From Glutamicibacter sp. PS (GTDB taxonomy: Bacteria; Actinomycetota; Actinomycetes; Actinomycetales; Micrococcaceae), in the NCBI GenBank assembly GCA_031317595.1, contig JANCMB010000001.1, positions 1,234,971-1,298,970 of the forward strand: a stretch of DNA of 64,000 bases, given 5' to 3'. This document shows, in pieces, positions 9,679 to 18,643 of this stretch. The stretch's first letter is position 1. The number at the start of each line of letters is the position of its first letter. The translations under genes and the position numbers were made by a program. The notes below the pieces were generated by a model that was given only the letters and a program-made list of their open reading frames with translations, was not told the origin of the DNA and made no database searches.

Positions 9679-12600
9679 TTACGCTCGTAGTCTATCGTCC
9701 AGCTCCTCTGTAATCTTAACCCTTTGTCCATTACGAACAGAGCGCGGCACCTGAATGGCACTGTTGAGCATTTCCACAGTTTGCTTGAGTAGCGGATCGC
9801 TAGAGACTCCATATGCATTTATGGCGTCCAGAACAGCACTAAATTCGGAAGTTTCGCGAAGAGTGCTGATGTAACGCTTGATGAATCCAATCTGGCCCGC
9901 TGCTAAGTAGTTAATGGCGCCCTTTCCTGCAGAGTTGGAAGTCTCTGCACGCGTTTTGAGCAATGACGACAATACTTGTAGCCGCTCAACCACCATGAAC
10001 TCAAAGTCTTCGTCGCGTCTCGAGATCGAGTTAGACCGTAGCACACGCATATAATCTGCCGATTCCAGCGCGCTAGCCGATACTACTGACAAGCCATCAC
10101 GCTTTAGTAACTGCGCCATGAATGCAACATCTTCGCCACTCTTTAGTGAAGATTCATAGTAGCAATCTTTAACCACTGCCGATGGGAGAAGCTTGGCACC
10201 ATTCATACCTAACGCACCCGCACGCTGGCCCAGCGGAAGCCGCCGTCCGTCAAGTTCGTCCACCCTCCGAGTTGTCGGGGTGTCGCGATTAACTAGGCCA
10301 CTATCTTCATCAACGTCAGAAAGTCTACCGAGCACTACGGTCGACTCATCGGCCCTCGAATACAAAGATAACAAGTAGTTCGGCTCGAAAAAGTCATCGT
10401 CATCGGCAAAGACGATAAATTCTTTCTTGGCTGAGGAAATGCCGACATTTCGTGCGTTGGCGACGCCTGCCACGTTCTGTGGATGAATCTGGACACTCCC
10501 TAAACCTGAGTCGACAGCCCAGGAACGAAGTAGCGCCAACGACCCGTCATCCTCGCCATTCGGCACAGCTACGAGTTCTATCAGATCTAGCGGCATTGAC
10601 TGTTGCTGAATTGAACTCAACAGTTTCGGTAAGCGAGTGACACCCCGATAAGTAGCTAAGACGATGGATATCCCTTTGGACTCAAAATCGAAATCGATGT
10701 TATCTCGGTGATCAGTCACTTCAATAACTCGGCCTAATTCGATACTCGGTCCGTCAGCATGGGTTGCAGTGACTTGGTACGTTCCGTCTTCCCTGTCAGA
10801 GACCAATATGTGGCAGAAATCGGATACTCGAATTAGATTCGCAATATCTCGTCTAAGTAGCGTGTCGGTACTTGAGGCACAGTTAACTAGGACCTCGAGT
10901 CCGTCTAGCCTGACTTCTTTCGTGAAGTCTAGATCACTTGCCAACCATTTGGCAGCGGAGATTGCACGATGATGAGTTACAGCATATCCGAGAGACCGAA
11001 GTAGATAGACTGCCTCATCGTGTCCTGTCAAGCCTTGTGCAAATACGTCCAAATCTTCCCAAAGCGCACGAACCTTGAGATCTTGATTTCGATGTTGTTC
11101 ATACAGTACTGCAAAATCTTCTCGGCCATGTTTGCTGTCTTCGCACCACCTTCCGTCGTTGACCCAACGAGTGATGAATGGTTTACCCTTAGCGAGAGCA
11201 CCGGCTCGATTCGAGCTAGCATCTCCGTGACTTGACCCGACAACAATATTGGGTGAGTCAACCAACGAAATATTTGGCAGAAGATCAGGCCAACTCCCGG
11301 CACTACAATTTAATGCAATTTGGTTGGAATTCGGATTAAGCCGCATATAGGAAATCAGCGATTTCCGGTCGTTAGAGCATACGACGTCGCACTTACGCGC
11401 CAGTTCCTTCCCCAAGGCGAGAGTCTCCGGGTCGCTTCGACTAACGAACACACTCCGAGTGCCGATCATTCTAGCCCTAATGACAAGTGCTTGTAGCGTC
11501 TTCAGAGTCTCGGCGGCCAAGAGCTGCTTGCCATCAACAAGCTTCGAGCGGTTGGAGTCAACGCTGCCGTATTCAAACAGCAAGACGTCTGGCACTTCGT
11601 CGAGTGCAGCACTAATCTCTGTTGGATCGACTACCTTGACATCGCAATACAGAGACAGATTTGGCAGACTTGCACCTGACCCCACATAGACAATTGATGG
11701 GCTATGAAGTTCCGTATCTAAATCTGGACGGTTAACCCTCTGTTTGCGGCTAACAAGTCCTCTTAGATCCGCAAATTCTCTAAATAGCTGAATCCCCTGC
11801 TCTCGCGCGACTTCTTCAAGCCGCTCACGACCGCCCAAAAGTGCATCTGCCCCTGCCAAAACACGAGAGTAGATTTCATGCACAGGGTTGTCATTCGTCA
11901 GTTGTCGGTGGCTTCCCAGAAAAGACGAACATTCGGGTGACGATGGAGCGTTCCATACAAATGGCACACCAACACGTCGAGCCGCTATCAGAGTTGCGAG
12001 CGATTCAATAAGGCCTCCGCCCGCAACGGCGACCTCAATGCGGTTGTGTTTAAAGAAACTGGCCAAGTCGGAAGCTACTAGGGCTATGTAGTAATTCGTA
12101 CGTAGCGAACCGTCGAAAACGACTGATTCATCAACATCTAAATCGAAGAAAGTGCCACTATGATCCCTAATGTGTTCCTGCCTCGGAAGCGTGGAGCCAA
12201 CGCGCACGAATTTTATGTCTGCGTCACCACGGCTAAAACCAGCCGCTTCACATGACGTTTGGTCCGTTCCCACAAAAGCTACTGAGCCTGGTCGGGGATC
12301 ATATAGCGTACCTTGCGACGAAAGAGGAACAATACTGTCTAAGTTCATCGCAGTTTGGAATATGCCACGAACCCAGTGTTCCCATTTCTTCAGTTCGCCA
12401 TTGTCATTCGCCGTCAACTTGATGTTCTCGTCTAGTAATGAAATTGCGACGGAGTATTCCTCTTGCTCCCACGCGCCCCGAACGACCTCCAACAACGTAT
12501 CCTTGGAGGAATTCTTTTCATGTGTATCAAGTGCCTCTGATAGCTCCAAGCTGAACTCAATGTCCTGGACGTTCGGAAGGGCCAGATTCTCCGACAGCAC

Positions 12601-14697
12601 CTGGCCCAAGAGTTCAGTCCAAGCCGCGTTTACCTCGGAGCGGGAATATTTAGTTGCAAAATCGCGAACTCGTGCAGTTCTTCGAGGGAAGGACCCGGCG
12701 TGGCCGATAGTTTCAAGAATTAGACTCGCTGCGTTCGCAGTGTCGTCAAAGACAAACTCTTCTGGAAAAATATCGGATGCACCGGTGCGATTCCACACAA
12801 TAGGAAGACTGCCAGAAGCCATACCCTCCACCGGAGCCAAGTGAAAAGTCTCCCGATAGCTCGGCGACAGCATCCACCCGATCTTGCGGAACCATGAAGC
12901 CATATCAGCGCCAAAAGGCTCGAACGACACATGCCCCGATAGTAGTTCACTCGAACCTATTCGACGGTAAAAGTCCCGATAAGCAGCCTGATGCGCCTGC
13001 TTCTTCCACTCCCACGAGTAGTTCCACGGATAGTGACCACGCAAGTGAAGGATGAATCGCTCATCCTGCTCAAGCAACGTTTCTAGGAGATCCAGTGCTC
13101 GATCAGGTCTCTTTAAGATAGGCACGTAACCTGCAAGACCCAAATGAAACTCCGAGCCAGGCAATTTTGAGCGTGTCAAGTCTGCAAAATTTACCGTATT
13201 AGAAATCACGGTAGTTTTGCTAGCTGGCCACCCATGTTCGACTATAGCTTTTTGGCGATAAAACTCAGAAACAAAAACAATATGGTCTACATTTTCGAGG
13301 CGAAGGCGGGAAATCCAAGGCTGAAGCAACTCATAACCGTGCAACCGAACAATCAGTTTTTGACTAGATTTCTTATTTTCTGAGTACCAGATTGCATTAA
13401 AGCTAGCAAATTCACAGACCACAATGTCAGCCCAGTCAAGGAAAGGCTGGCTTTTGCTTGGTTGCGGTGTCGAATTATTGTCCCATAAATCTATTCTTAG
13501 GGAAAATTCCTTCGAGTCACTAAGCAGTTCCACCAAGTCGCCCGCGAATTTGAAGTCTGCGCCAGCTAAAACCACCTTCGGAGCAGCGGATAGCTTGAGG
13601 TTTAGAGGGCTAACGCCAAACGCATCAGCCATACGAATCTCCCTGACTTTTTGGGGAAGTAGACGTAAAGTGTCGCTGTCAGCCTTCGCATGCGGCTGCC
13701 CAAAGAGCATAGACTTCAAGGCCATTGACTCTACTTCGCCTTTGCCGAGAAGTTCACTCAATAGAATCGGACGAATTGAACGGCGGCTGAAGTCTTCGGC
13801 GATGAAGACAGATTGCCAATCCTCGGCCACTGTGTCAGGAACAATACCCACCCGCTGTACCCTAAGATCAACGTTAAAAGAGTCGCGTGTCACATGAAAA
13901 CAAGTGCCCGGAACGCTAGCTTGAATAGCAGTCGATGGGTCTGCCTGTAGCTCCAACCACTCCTCGCGAGTCCCCTCAAAGCAATAGGTCGCATCGATGG
14001 AGCCCATTTTTATCTGCTCAGATAGACTCGCTAAATTATACAAGTACAATCTTGGGTCTACTAGACCCGAGAGGTGAACCACATTCGAGGTACTGCGGTC
14101 CTCGGACGCCAGCCATGAAGGCGCCACGCTGGAAACGCGATCCATTATTGGCAAGTACGTTTTACCACAAGCGGAACTTGATGATGTTTCTACTAACGCC
14201 CGCTTTTCTTCCGTGAAAACTGTAAGCCTGCGAGAGCCTAGGACCAGAGACTCAAAGACCGAAGAGTTCGTCCACTTAGTACGATCGTAGTCCGACTCAA
14301 AGTCATCAATAAAAGCCCAGAATTTATCTTTAAGTTGTTTTCCGCCGGCCACCCCCCTACATAAGGTCCAACCGAATCCCAGAACATGGTCGTAAACTTC
14401 AGACTGTCCAGTGGATACTGCTACCTGAGCTAGTTTGCGACTTCTCTCTAGTGGCTCGAGGCTGGAGAAGTCTTCCCCGAGGATGATGTCGCAATCAAGG
14501 GACTTCAGTGACTCAGGCAAGCCAGCTGCGTCACCCGACGGATGCAGTATGGCGAGATCTGCCCCCTGCTCAATCAGTACGTCAAGTTGTTCAGTTAACC
14601 AGCGGAAATATATACCCGGCGATTTCGTTTCATAATCAACGACGCATAGCAAAGTCAGCCCGGATAATGGACTACCTTTTAGATCTGCATTTGTCAT
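9679..14697 (-). CDS. Giant multi-domain glycosyltransferase (1672 aa)
   Basis: A 1672-residue protein with no transmembrane segment apparent. Residues 1 to about 370 are of unknown type. From about 370 to 690 a GT-B (GT4-like) unit is readable: KVVLAGADFKFAGDLVELL, LIVRLHGYELLQPW, FHLGLAGYVPILKRPDRALD, and the donor-site stretch SYRETFHLAPVEGMASGSLP with its glutamates. Residues about 780-1340 contain a second, more diverged region with Rossmann-like pieces (VAVAGGGLIESLATLIAARR). The C-terminal 330 residues form a GT2 domain: SIVLATYRGVTRLPKLL, VANARNVGISSAKKEF, the acidic metal site VFADDDDFFEPNYL, and SGEDVAFMAQL as catalytic-base region. It may add several sugars in one chain. The ATG overlaps the stop of the 187-aa gene (TGATG). 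Confidence 0.82.
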   Translation of the reverse strand: MTNADLKGSPLSGLTLLCVVDYETKSPGIYFRWLTEQLDVLIEQGADLAILHPSGDAAGLPESLKSLDCDIILGEDFSSLEPLERSRKLAQVAVSTGQSEVYDHVLGFGWTLCRGVAGGKQLKDKFWAFIDDFESDYDRTKWTNSSVFESLVLGSRRLTVFTEEKRALVETSSSSACGKTYLPIMDRVSSVAPSWLASEDRSTSNVVHLSGLVDPRLYLYNLASLSEQIKMGSIDATYCFEGTREEWLELQADPSTAIQASVPGTCFHVTRDSFNVDLRVQRVGIVPDTVAEDWQSVFIAEDFSRRSIRPILLSELLGKGEVESMALKSMLFGQPHAKADSDTLRLLPQKVREIRMADAFGVSPLNLKLSAAPKVVLAGADFKFAGDLVELLSDSKEFSLRIDLWDNNSTPQPSKSQPFLDWADIVVCEFASFNAIWYSENKKSSQKLIVRLHGYELLQPWISRLRLENVDHIVFVSEFYRQKAIVEHGWPASKTTVISNTVNFADLTRSKLPGSEFHLGLAGYVPILKRPDRALDLLETLLEQDERFILHLRGHYPWNYSWEWKKQAHQAAYRDFYRRIGSSELLSGHVSFEPFGADMASWFRKIGWMLSPSYRETFHLAPVEGMASGSLPIVWNRTGASDIFPEEFVFDDTANAASLILETIGHAGSFPRRTARVRDFATKYSRSEVNAAWTELLGQVLSENLALPNVQDIEFSLELSEALDTHEKNSSKDTLLEVVRGAWEQEEYSVAISLLDENIKLTANDNGELKKWEHWVRGIFQTAMNLDSIVPLSSQGTLYDPRPGSVAFVGTDQTSCEAAGFSRGDADIKFVRVGSTLPRQEHIRDHSGTFFDLDVDESVVFDGSLRTNYYIALVASDLASFFKHNRIEVAVAGGGLIESLATLIAARRVGVPFVWNAPSSPECSSFLGSHRQLTNDNPVHEIYSRVLAGADALLGGRERLEEVAREQGIQLFREFADLRGLVSRKQRVNRPDLDTELHSPSIVYVGSGASLPNLSLYCDVKVVDPTEISAALDEVPDVLLFEYGSVDSNRSKLVDGKQLLAAETLKTLQALVIRARMIGTRSVFVSRSDPETLALGKELARKCDVVCSNDRKSLISYMRLNPNSNQIALNCSAGSWPDLLPNISLVDSPNIVVGSSHGDASSNRAGALAKGKPFITRWVNDGRWCEDSKHGREDFAVLYEQHRNQDLKVRALWEDLDVFAQGLTGHDEAVYLLRSLGYAVTHHRAISAAKWLASDLDFTKEVRLDGLEVLVNCASSTDTLLRRDIANLIRVSDFCHILVSDREDGTYQVTATHADGPSIELGRVIEVTDHRDNIDFDFESKGISIVLATYRGVTRLPKLLSSIQQQSMPLDLIELVAVPNGEDDGSLALLRSWAVDSGLGSVQIHPQNVAGVANARNVGISSAKKEFIVFADDDDFFEPNYLLSLYSRADESTVVLGRLSDVDEDSGLVNRDTPTTRRVDELDGRRLPLGQRAGALGMNGAKLLPSAVVKDCYYESSLKSGEDVAFMAQLLKRDGLSVVSASALESADYMRVLRSNSISRRDEDFEFMVVERLQVLSSLLKTRAETSNSAGKGAINYLAAGQIGFIKRYISTLRETSEFSAVLDAINAYGVSSDPLLKQTVEMLNSAIQVPRSVRNGQRVKITEELDDRLRA

Positions 14698-15260
14698 CAG
14701 ATGGTTCCTTCAAGAATTCCGGTCGCATACAGGTTTAAATATTGAAATTCTGCGTTCACTGGAGCGCCCTCTTCAAAGTCCTCATTGTTTACATATGGCA
14801 GGACAGCATCACAGGCACTTTTTATCCGCTTCACTGGATAGTTATCAGTTTCGCTTGAATCGATGAACCAAACGGGTATGCCATTCGTGCGAGATTTACG
14901 ACATAGTTCATAAACTTCTTCTCGAAGTCGAGCGCCCATTTCCTCGACAGTCGAGAACCAAGCTCCCTCTTGAAATGCTCCTCGATCAATGACGACAATT
15001 CCGGAGAAGCTATCAGTAATGAGTTCGTGGCTGAGCCCTGGCAGTGCTGTTTGTGTTAATATCTTATGTGACTCTAAATATCGCTGTAGCTTCGTAGACA
15101 AGACCCCGTATATTTGGACATCATCGAGCGAACGAGGACTTATTCTGAGTAATCGATCAAGGCTCACGCCCGTTGGATTCGACGGGACGCTTGGAGTCGA
15201 AGCACGTCCAATATTTGTGAGAACTTTGTCTAGTCCTTCTCGTGACGGAGTTATAGACAT
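14697..15260 (-). CDS. Hypothetical protein (187 aa) coupled to the giant glycosyltransferase
   Basis: Not recognised. A 187-residue soluble protein with alternating strand/helix character: GIVVIDRGAFQEGAWF and GIPVWFIDSSETDNYPV look like beta strands followed by loops, with a helix at EEMGARLREEVYELCRK between them. The start overlaps the stop of the 581-aa gene by one base (TAATG). Its own stop overlaps the next start by one base (TGATG), so it is translated with both. This suggests a stoichiometric partner or a separated domain of the adjacent glycosyltransferases. No catalytic motif can be named. Confidence 0.75.
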   Translation of the reverse strand: MSITPSREGLDKVLTNIGRASTPSVPSNPTGVSLDRLLRISPRSLDDVQIYGVLSTKLQRYLESHKILTQTALPGLSHELITDSFSGIVVIDRGAFQEGAWFSTVEEMGARLREEVYELCRKSRTNGIPVWFIDSSETDNYPVKRIKSACDAVLPYVNNEDFEEGAPVNAEFQYLNLYATGILEGTI

Positions 15261-17005
15261 TAGGATGATATCCCCTTTTCGCTAAGCATCGACCTCAGGT
15301 CCATAACTATTTGCTCGACATCTCCTAGTTGAGTCTTGACCGTGGCCGGTTTCAAGGACAGGCTACTTCCCGGTTCAATGAATGCCCACGATTTGGCCGA
15401 AGACCCCGCGTAGTCACTCCATTTCGAAGGGAGATAAGGATTCACGGCATGGTGCTCTCCGGAGCGAGCATCATTGACAATTAGGTAGTCAAAGTTCTTG
15501 GTGATTGCCAAGAACTTCAAATAAGGAAGGGAGCCGTTTAGTGAAACTTGCTTTTCGATACCGTATGCTCCGACGCCTTCTATGGCTCGATTAACCAAAT
15601 CATTAAATGCTACGGCCGACATTCCACGTGGTCGTGATCCAGTCTCGCCACTAGGAATATAGTTCGTGAAAACATGCAGGTGAACACATTCTCTGAGTGC
15701 CGCCGGTAACATACGAATTGCCGTCGTGACTTCGGTCAGGCCTCTGGTCGAATAAAATTCACCGAAATACGCGAGGTTCAACTTGCTACTATCAACTTGG
15801 TAATTAACAGTCTCGGTATCGTAATACTCAGAAGGTAAAGTGGGATGATTACTCACCACGCTATACCGTTCGACGCGCTCGCGTAGCTCTTCACTGTAAA
15901 TGTGTTCCAGCATCGTGGTCCGCTGATGCTCGTTAGTAAAAAGTATTGTATCCGCGTGGGCATAGGCTATTATCTCGGCGATACCAAATATCGTTCTATG
16001 CTCAGCAGGGACAGGCCCGTATCTGTCTTCAATGGGCTCAAGAAGTTCGAGCGAGAAATGATCTTCTTTGATAGTTCCACCCCTAGGCAGACCCTCAACA
16101 TCTAGTGACAACGGGTCAGAAAATTCTGCCGTCCACGGCAAATGTGGATACTTCCGTTTCACCAAGAGACCCGCATAATGCGAAGGTGCCCACATGGCTC
16201 TTGTGTAAAGGAGCTCGTAAGATCGCCCTGATGCGATTAGATCTCCTGCTAATCTTGAGGCGCGAATCGCATATCCCTTGAATGAGTCCCACGTCGCCCA
16301 AGAGGGTGCCATAGGCAGAAAGGTCCGCGAAGAGACGTACGGGGCAGCAATTCGCTCGATTGTAGGATCCACTTTTTTCTTATGAGCGAAACTGCAAGCA
16401 ATTACGTCATAGACCTTGGATGATTCGCGCAATCTCTTCGACGCTACGACGGCACCAGTATCAGTGTACGGCGAAAAGTTATATAGGATCGCTATCGCGT
16501 TCGGTTCACCTATTAGTCTCTTCCATTGAATCTGAACTCGATCTTGCGTAACAAGCTTGTCATTGACACGCACTCGCTCTTGGTATGGCAAAGCCGCCAT
16601 TTCCTGAGCAAGCATGCTATAAATACGATCTTCAAACAGATCGAATGAGCCTGTTTCCGGAGTGTTAAACAGGTTCTTCATCAGTTCTAGTCGCGAGAGA
16701 GTGGACAGAATCATTTCTGAGTCAACTCTATCGGGTTGCGCCCTTGGGCTTCCGTCGCGTGATGAAGACTCATCGATATACACATTGGAGCTCACGCTCA
16801 AGGCCTTCACTGCACTTGCTATTTCAGACGTCTCGGCGAGCGAGCAGATCAAAGTATCTTTTCCGTCCATGTCCTGCGACAAAATCGCAAGCGCGGCGGA
16901 TACGACATCGGCGGCCGTGGCTGAACGCCAATTCTCGTGTCTGAGCTTGGGCCCCCGTTTCTTTGCTTTAAAGTTCGGAAACGTGTCGATTTGAATAAAC
17001 GTCAT
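15260..17005 (-). CDS. GT-B-like protein of the wec cluster (581 aa)
   Basis: A 581-residue protein whose central and C-terminal parts resemble a GT-B glycosyltransferase. IAILYNFSPYTDTGAVVASKR looks like an acceptor-domain start. Then come SYELLYTRAMWAPSHYAGLL, LPWTAEFSDPLSLD, a hinge near DTILFTNEHQRTTML, and a donor-domain strand LNLAYFGEFYSTRGLTEVTT. The C-terminal half lacks a clear EX7E pair: YLIVNDARSGEHHAVNPYLPSKWSDYAG replaces it, so catalytic competence is uncertain. The first 180 residues are of unknown function. It is the first large gene after the small membrane protein and is coupled to the 187-aa gene by a one-base overlap. Confidence 0.78.
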   Translation of the reverse strand: MTFIQIDTFPNFKAKKRGPKLRHENWRSATAADVVSAALAILSQDMDGKDTLICSLAETSEIASAVKALSVSSNVYIDESSSRDGSPRAQPDRVDSEMILSTLSRLELMKNLFNTPETGSFDLFEDRIYSMLAQEMAALPYQERVRVNDKLVTQDRVQIQWKRLIGEPNAIAILYNFSPYTDTGAVVASKRLRESSKVYDVIACSFAHKKKVDPTIERIAAPYVSSRTFLPMAPSWATWDSFKGYAIRASRLAGDLIASGRSYELLYTRAMWAPSHYAGLLVKRKYPHLPWTAEFSDPLSLDVEGLPRGGTIKEDHFSLELLEPIEDRYGPVPAEHRTIFGIAEIIAYAHADTILFTNEHQRTTMLEHIYSEELRERVERYSVVSNHPTLPSEYYDTETVNYQVDSSKLNLAYFGEFYSTRGLTEVTTAIRMLPAALRECVHLHVFTNYIPSGETGSRPRGMSAVAFNDLVNRAIEGVGAYGIEKQVSLNGSLPYLKFLAITKNFDYLIVNDARSGEHHAVNPYLPSKWSDYAGSSAKSWAFIEPGSSLSLKPATVKTQLGDVEQIVMDLRSMLSEKGISS

Positions 17006-17069
17006 AATCTAGTCCGGCCGTCCGTTATGTTTTTTGAGATAAGTCGGCTATAAATCAATTCGGGCCGTA

Positions 17070-17465
17070 TTATTTGTCCAGTGCCTTGGAAAGTTGCGAT
17101 TGTAAGTAACGAATCTCTTCAATGGTTTTACTATGGAGCTCCCGGGCTACAGGACTCTGCTCGACAGAAATCGTCTTCACTGCTTTCTCCAACCGCTGAG
17201 CTGCTTTGTTTATCTCAGTGGTGTTCACAGAAGCATTGACAGGAATTGACTCTCGCATAACCTGCCGAACTACCGTTCGTAAATCATGCAAGTGAACACG
17301 CTGTCGGATAAGGAGCCATACCACCGTGGCTACAAGTCCTAGTCCTATAAGCATGACTGAAACTTCAACGCTTATCAGACCAATAATCGCGCTGGCGAGG
17401 AAGCAGAGAATGGCTATGACGGGCAATGTCCGAGCGACGGCTTTCGAACTTGCGATACTTTTCAC
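17070..17465 (-). CDS. Small membrane protein with coiled-coil tail
   Basis: A 131-residue protein. Two adjacent hydrophobic segments (about 13-31 VIAILCFLASAIIGLISV and 33-52 VSVMLIGLGLVATVVWLLI) form a helical hairpin. A hydrophilic, probably coiled-coil tail follows (INKAAQRLEKAVKTIS, EIRYLQSQLSKALDK). The start is GTG at 17465 with GGAG 5 nt upstream. It heads the minus-strand polysaccharide cluster and might scaffold the soluble glycosyltransferases at the membrane. That role is inference from position. The family is not recognised. Confidence 0.7.
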   Translation of the reverse strand: MKSIASSKAVARTLPVIAILCFLASAIIGLISVEVSVMLIGLGLVATVVWLLIRQRVHLHDLRTVVRQVMRESIPVNASVNTTEINKAAQRLEKAVKTISVEQSPVARELHSKTIEEIRYLQSQLSKALDK

Positions 17466-18643
17466 GAGGGCTCCATCCCAATCGTCACGATGAGTGTCTA
17501 ATCAAGTATATCGATTGGTCCCGGATCGTTCTCGTAACCGCGTGTCTAGCATTACCGTTATCAAGCAACCCTTCTAGGCCGCGATACATACTATGGCGGG
17601 TTCGCATCGTTAGACAACGACGTTTGCTCGGGGACCCACTAGCACCCCGGTGAGCCACACACTAACTCAGACGCATGTGACAAACTTGCAGATCATGCGA
17701 CAGATACGATTACTTGTTCCTTCAGACCGTGATTCACATCGCTTCAATAGTAGTGAAGCGTGTCATGCAACGGCCACCGTTCGACCGGTAGCACTTAGAA
17801 CTGCAAACTAGTCCGGACCTCGACCTTGACTAAGTCTTTCACTTGCGAATCGGGTCAAATTGAAGATTCGGACCCGGATCCCCCGAGTCGTGGCTAAATA
17901 GTCGATTTCATCAATCTGCAGCCTTAACAGGCTGCGAGTCGCTATATGACCCGGCATCTCCAATCCGGTTTTACCAGGCGCTTCATGACTTTGGGCGATA
18001 TTTCTAGCCCCAAAACACGCTAGTCACTGCTCAAGCAAGTTCTTTAGTTGCAAAAGACTTTTACTGTTTTCATCACTCCGCCTTGGATACCGCTTGTGAT
18101 TCTTCGCCGCTGCGGGGTTTTAGATCTCGGCACATCGGCGATAGGGCCTAATTAATAGTCATGCAGTATGCGTAAAAGCCCAGATGCTCAAGAGGCTGGA
18201 AGTTTGTAGCGTCGTGCTGGCCATAAAGAAAGCTGGTACTGGATGTACACTCACCACTTCCAAGAACGATGGCTAACTAACGTGCCATTTCAAGAGACGC
18301 GGACTCCGTGGCTGGCGCGGGTTTCCTACTGAATCTAATGTAATCGATCACTACTCAGTTATAGCCATTCCACCAGGCAGTCCGCTCAACGGCATCTGCA
18401 AGAAGACGTCAAGTGACCGCGTAAACGGCCGAACGACCAGTGAAGGAATTAATCCGGCTACGGTGTTGGTCAAGCGTGAAGTTGCGACGTTGGCAGTGCC
18501 GCGCTCGGTCGAGCTGGATCGCTCGTTGATGAGGAAACGTGGCTGATACCAAGCAGGAGACACGATTCAGGTTTGAGTAGGAAAGTTCAGTTTCGGTAAA
18601 GAAGCTGGTTAACTTATTGAGTCGCTCGCAACTGGAGGTCCCT
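17466..18643. other. 1.2-kb gene-poor region between divergent polysaccharide genes
   Basis: No convincing intact gene on either strand. Composition is more AT-rich than the flanking housekeeping genes. It must hold the promoters of the minus-strand wec cluster and of the plus-strand gene at 18644. A TATACT on the minus strand (17510-17505) is a possible -10 for the 131-aa gene, without a good -35. An open but start-less frame lies at 18277-18546 (separate entry). The rest looks like decayed or non-coding DNA. Confidence 0.5.
18277..18546 (+). pseudogene. Possible start-less gene fragment
   Basis: A frame of 89 codons stays open between TAA at 18274 and TGA at 18544 and has no usable start near its beginning. 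The translation has protein-like stretches (VIDHYSVIAIPPGSPLNGIC and TVLVKREVATLAVPRSVELD). It ends about 100 nt before the next gene and in the same direction. It could be the 3' remnant of a decayed gene. The family is not recognised and chance openness cannot be excluded. Confidence 0.25.
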
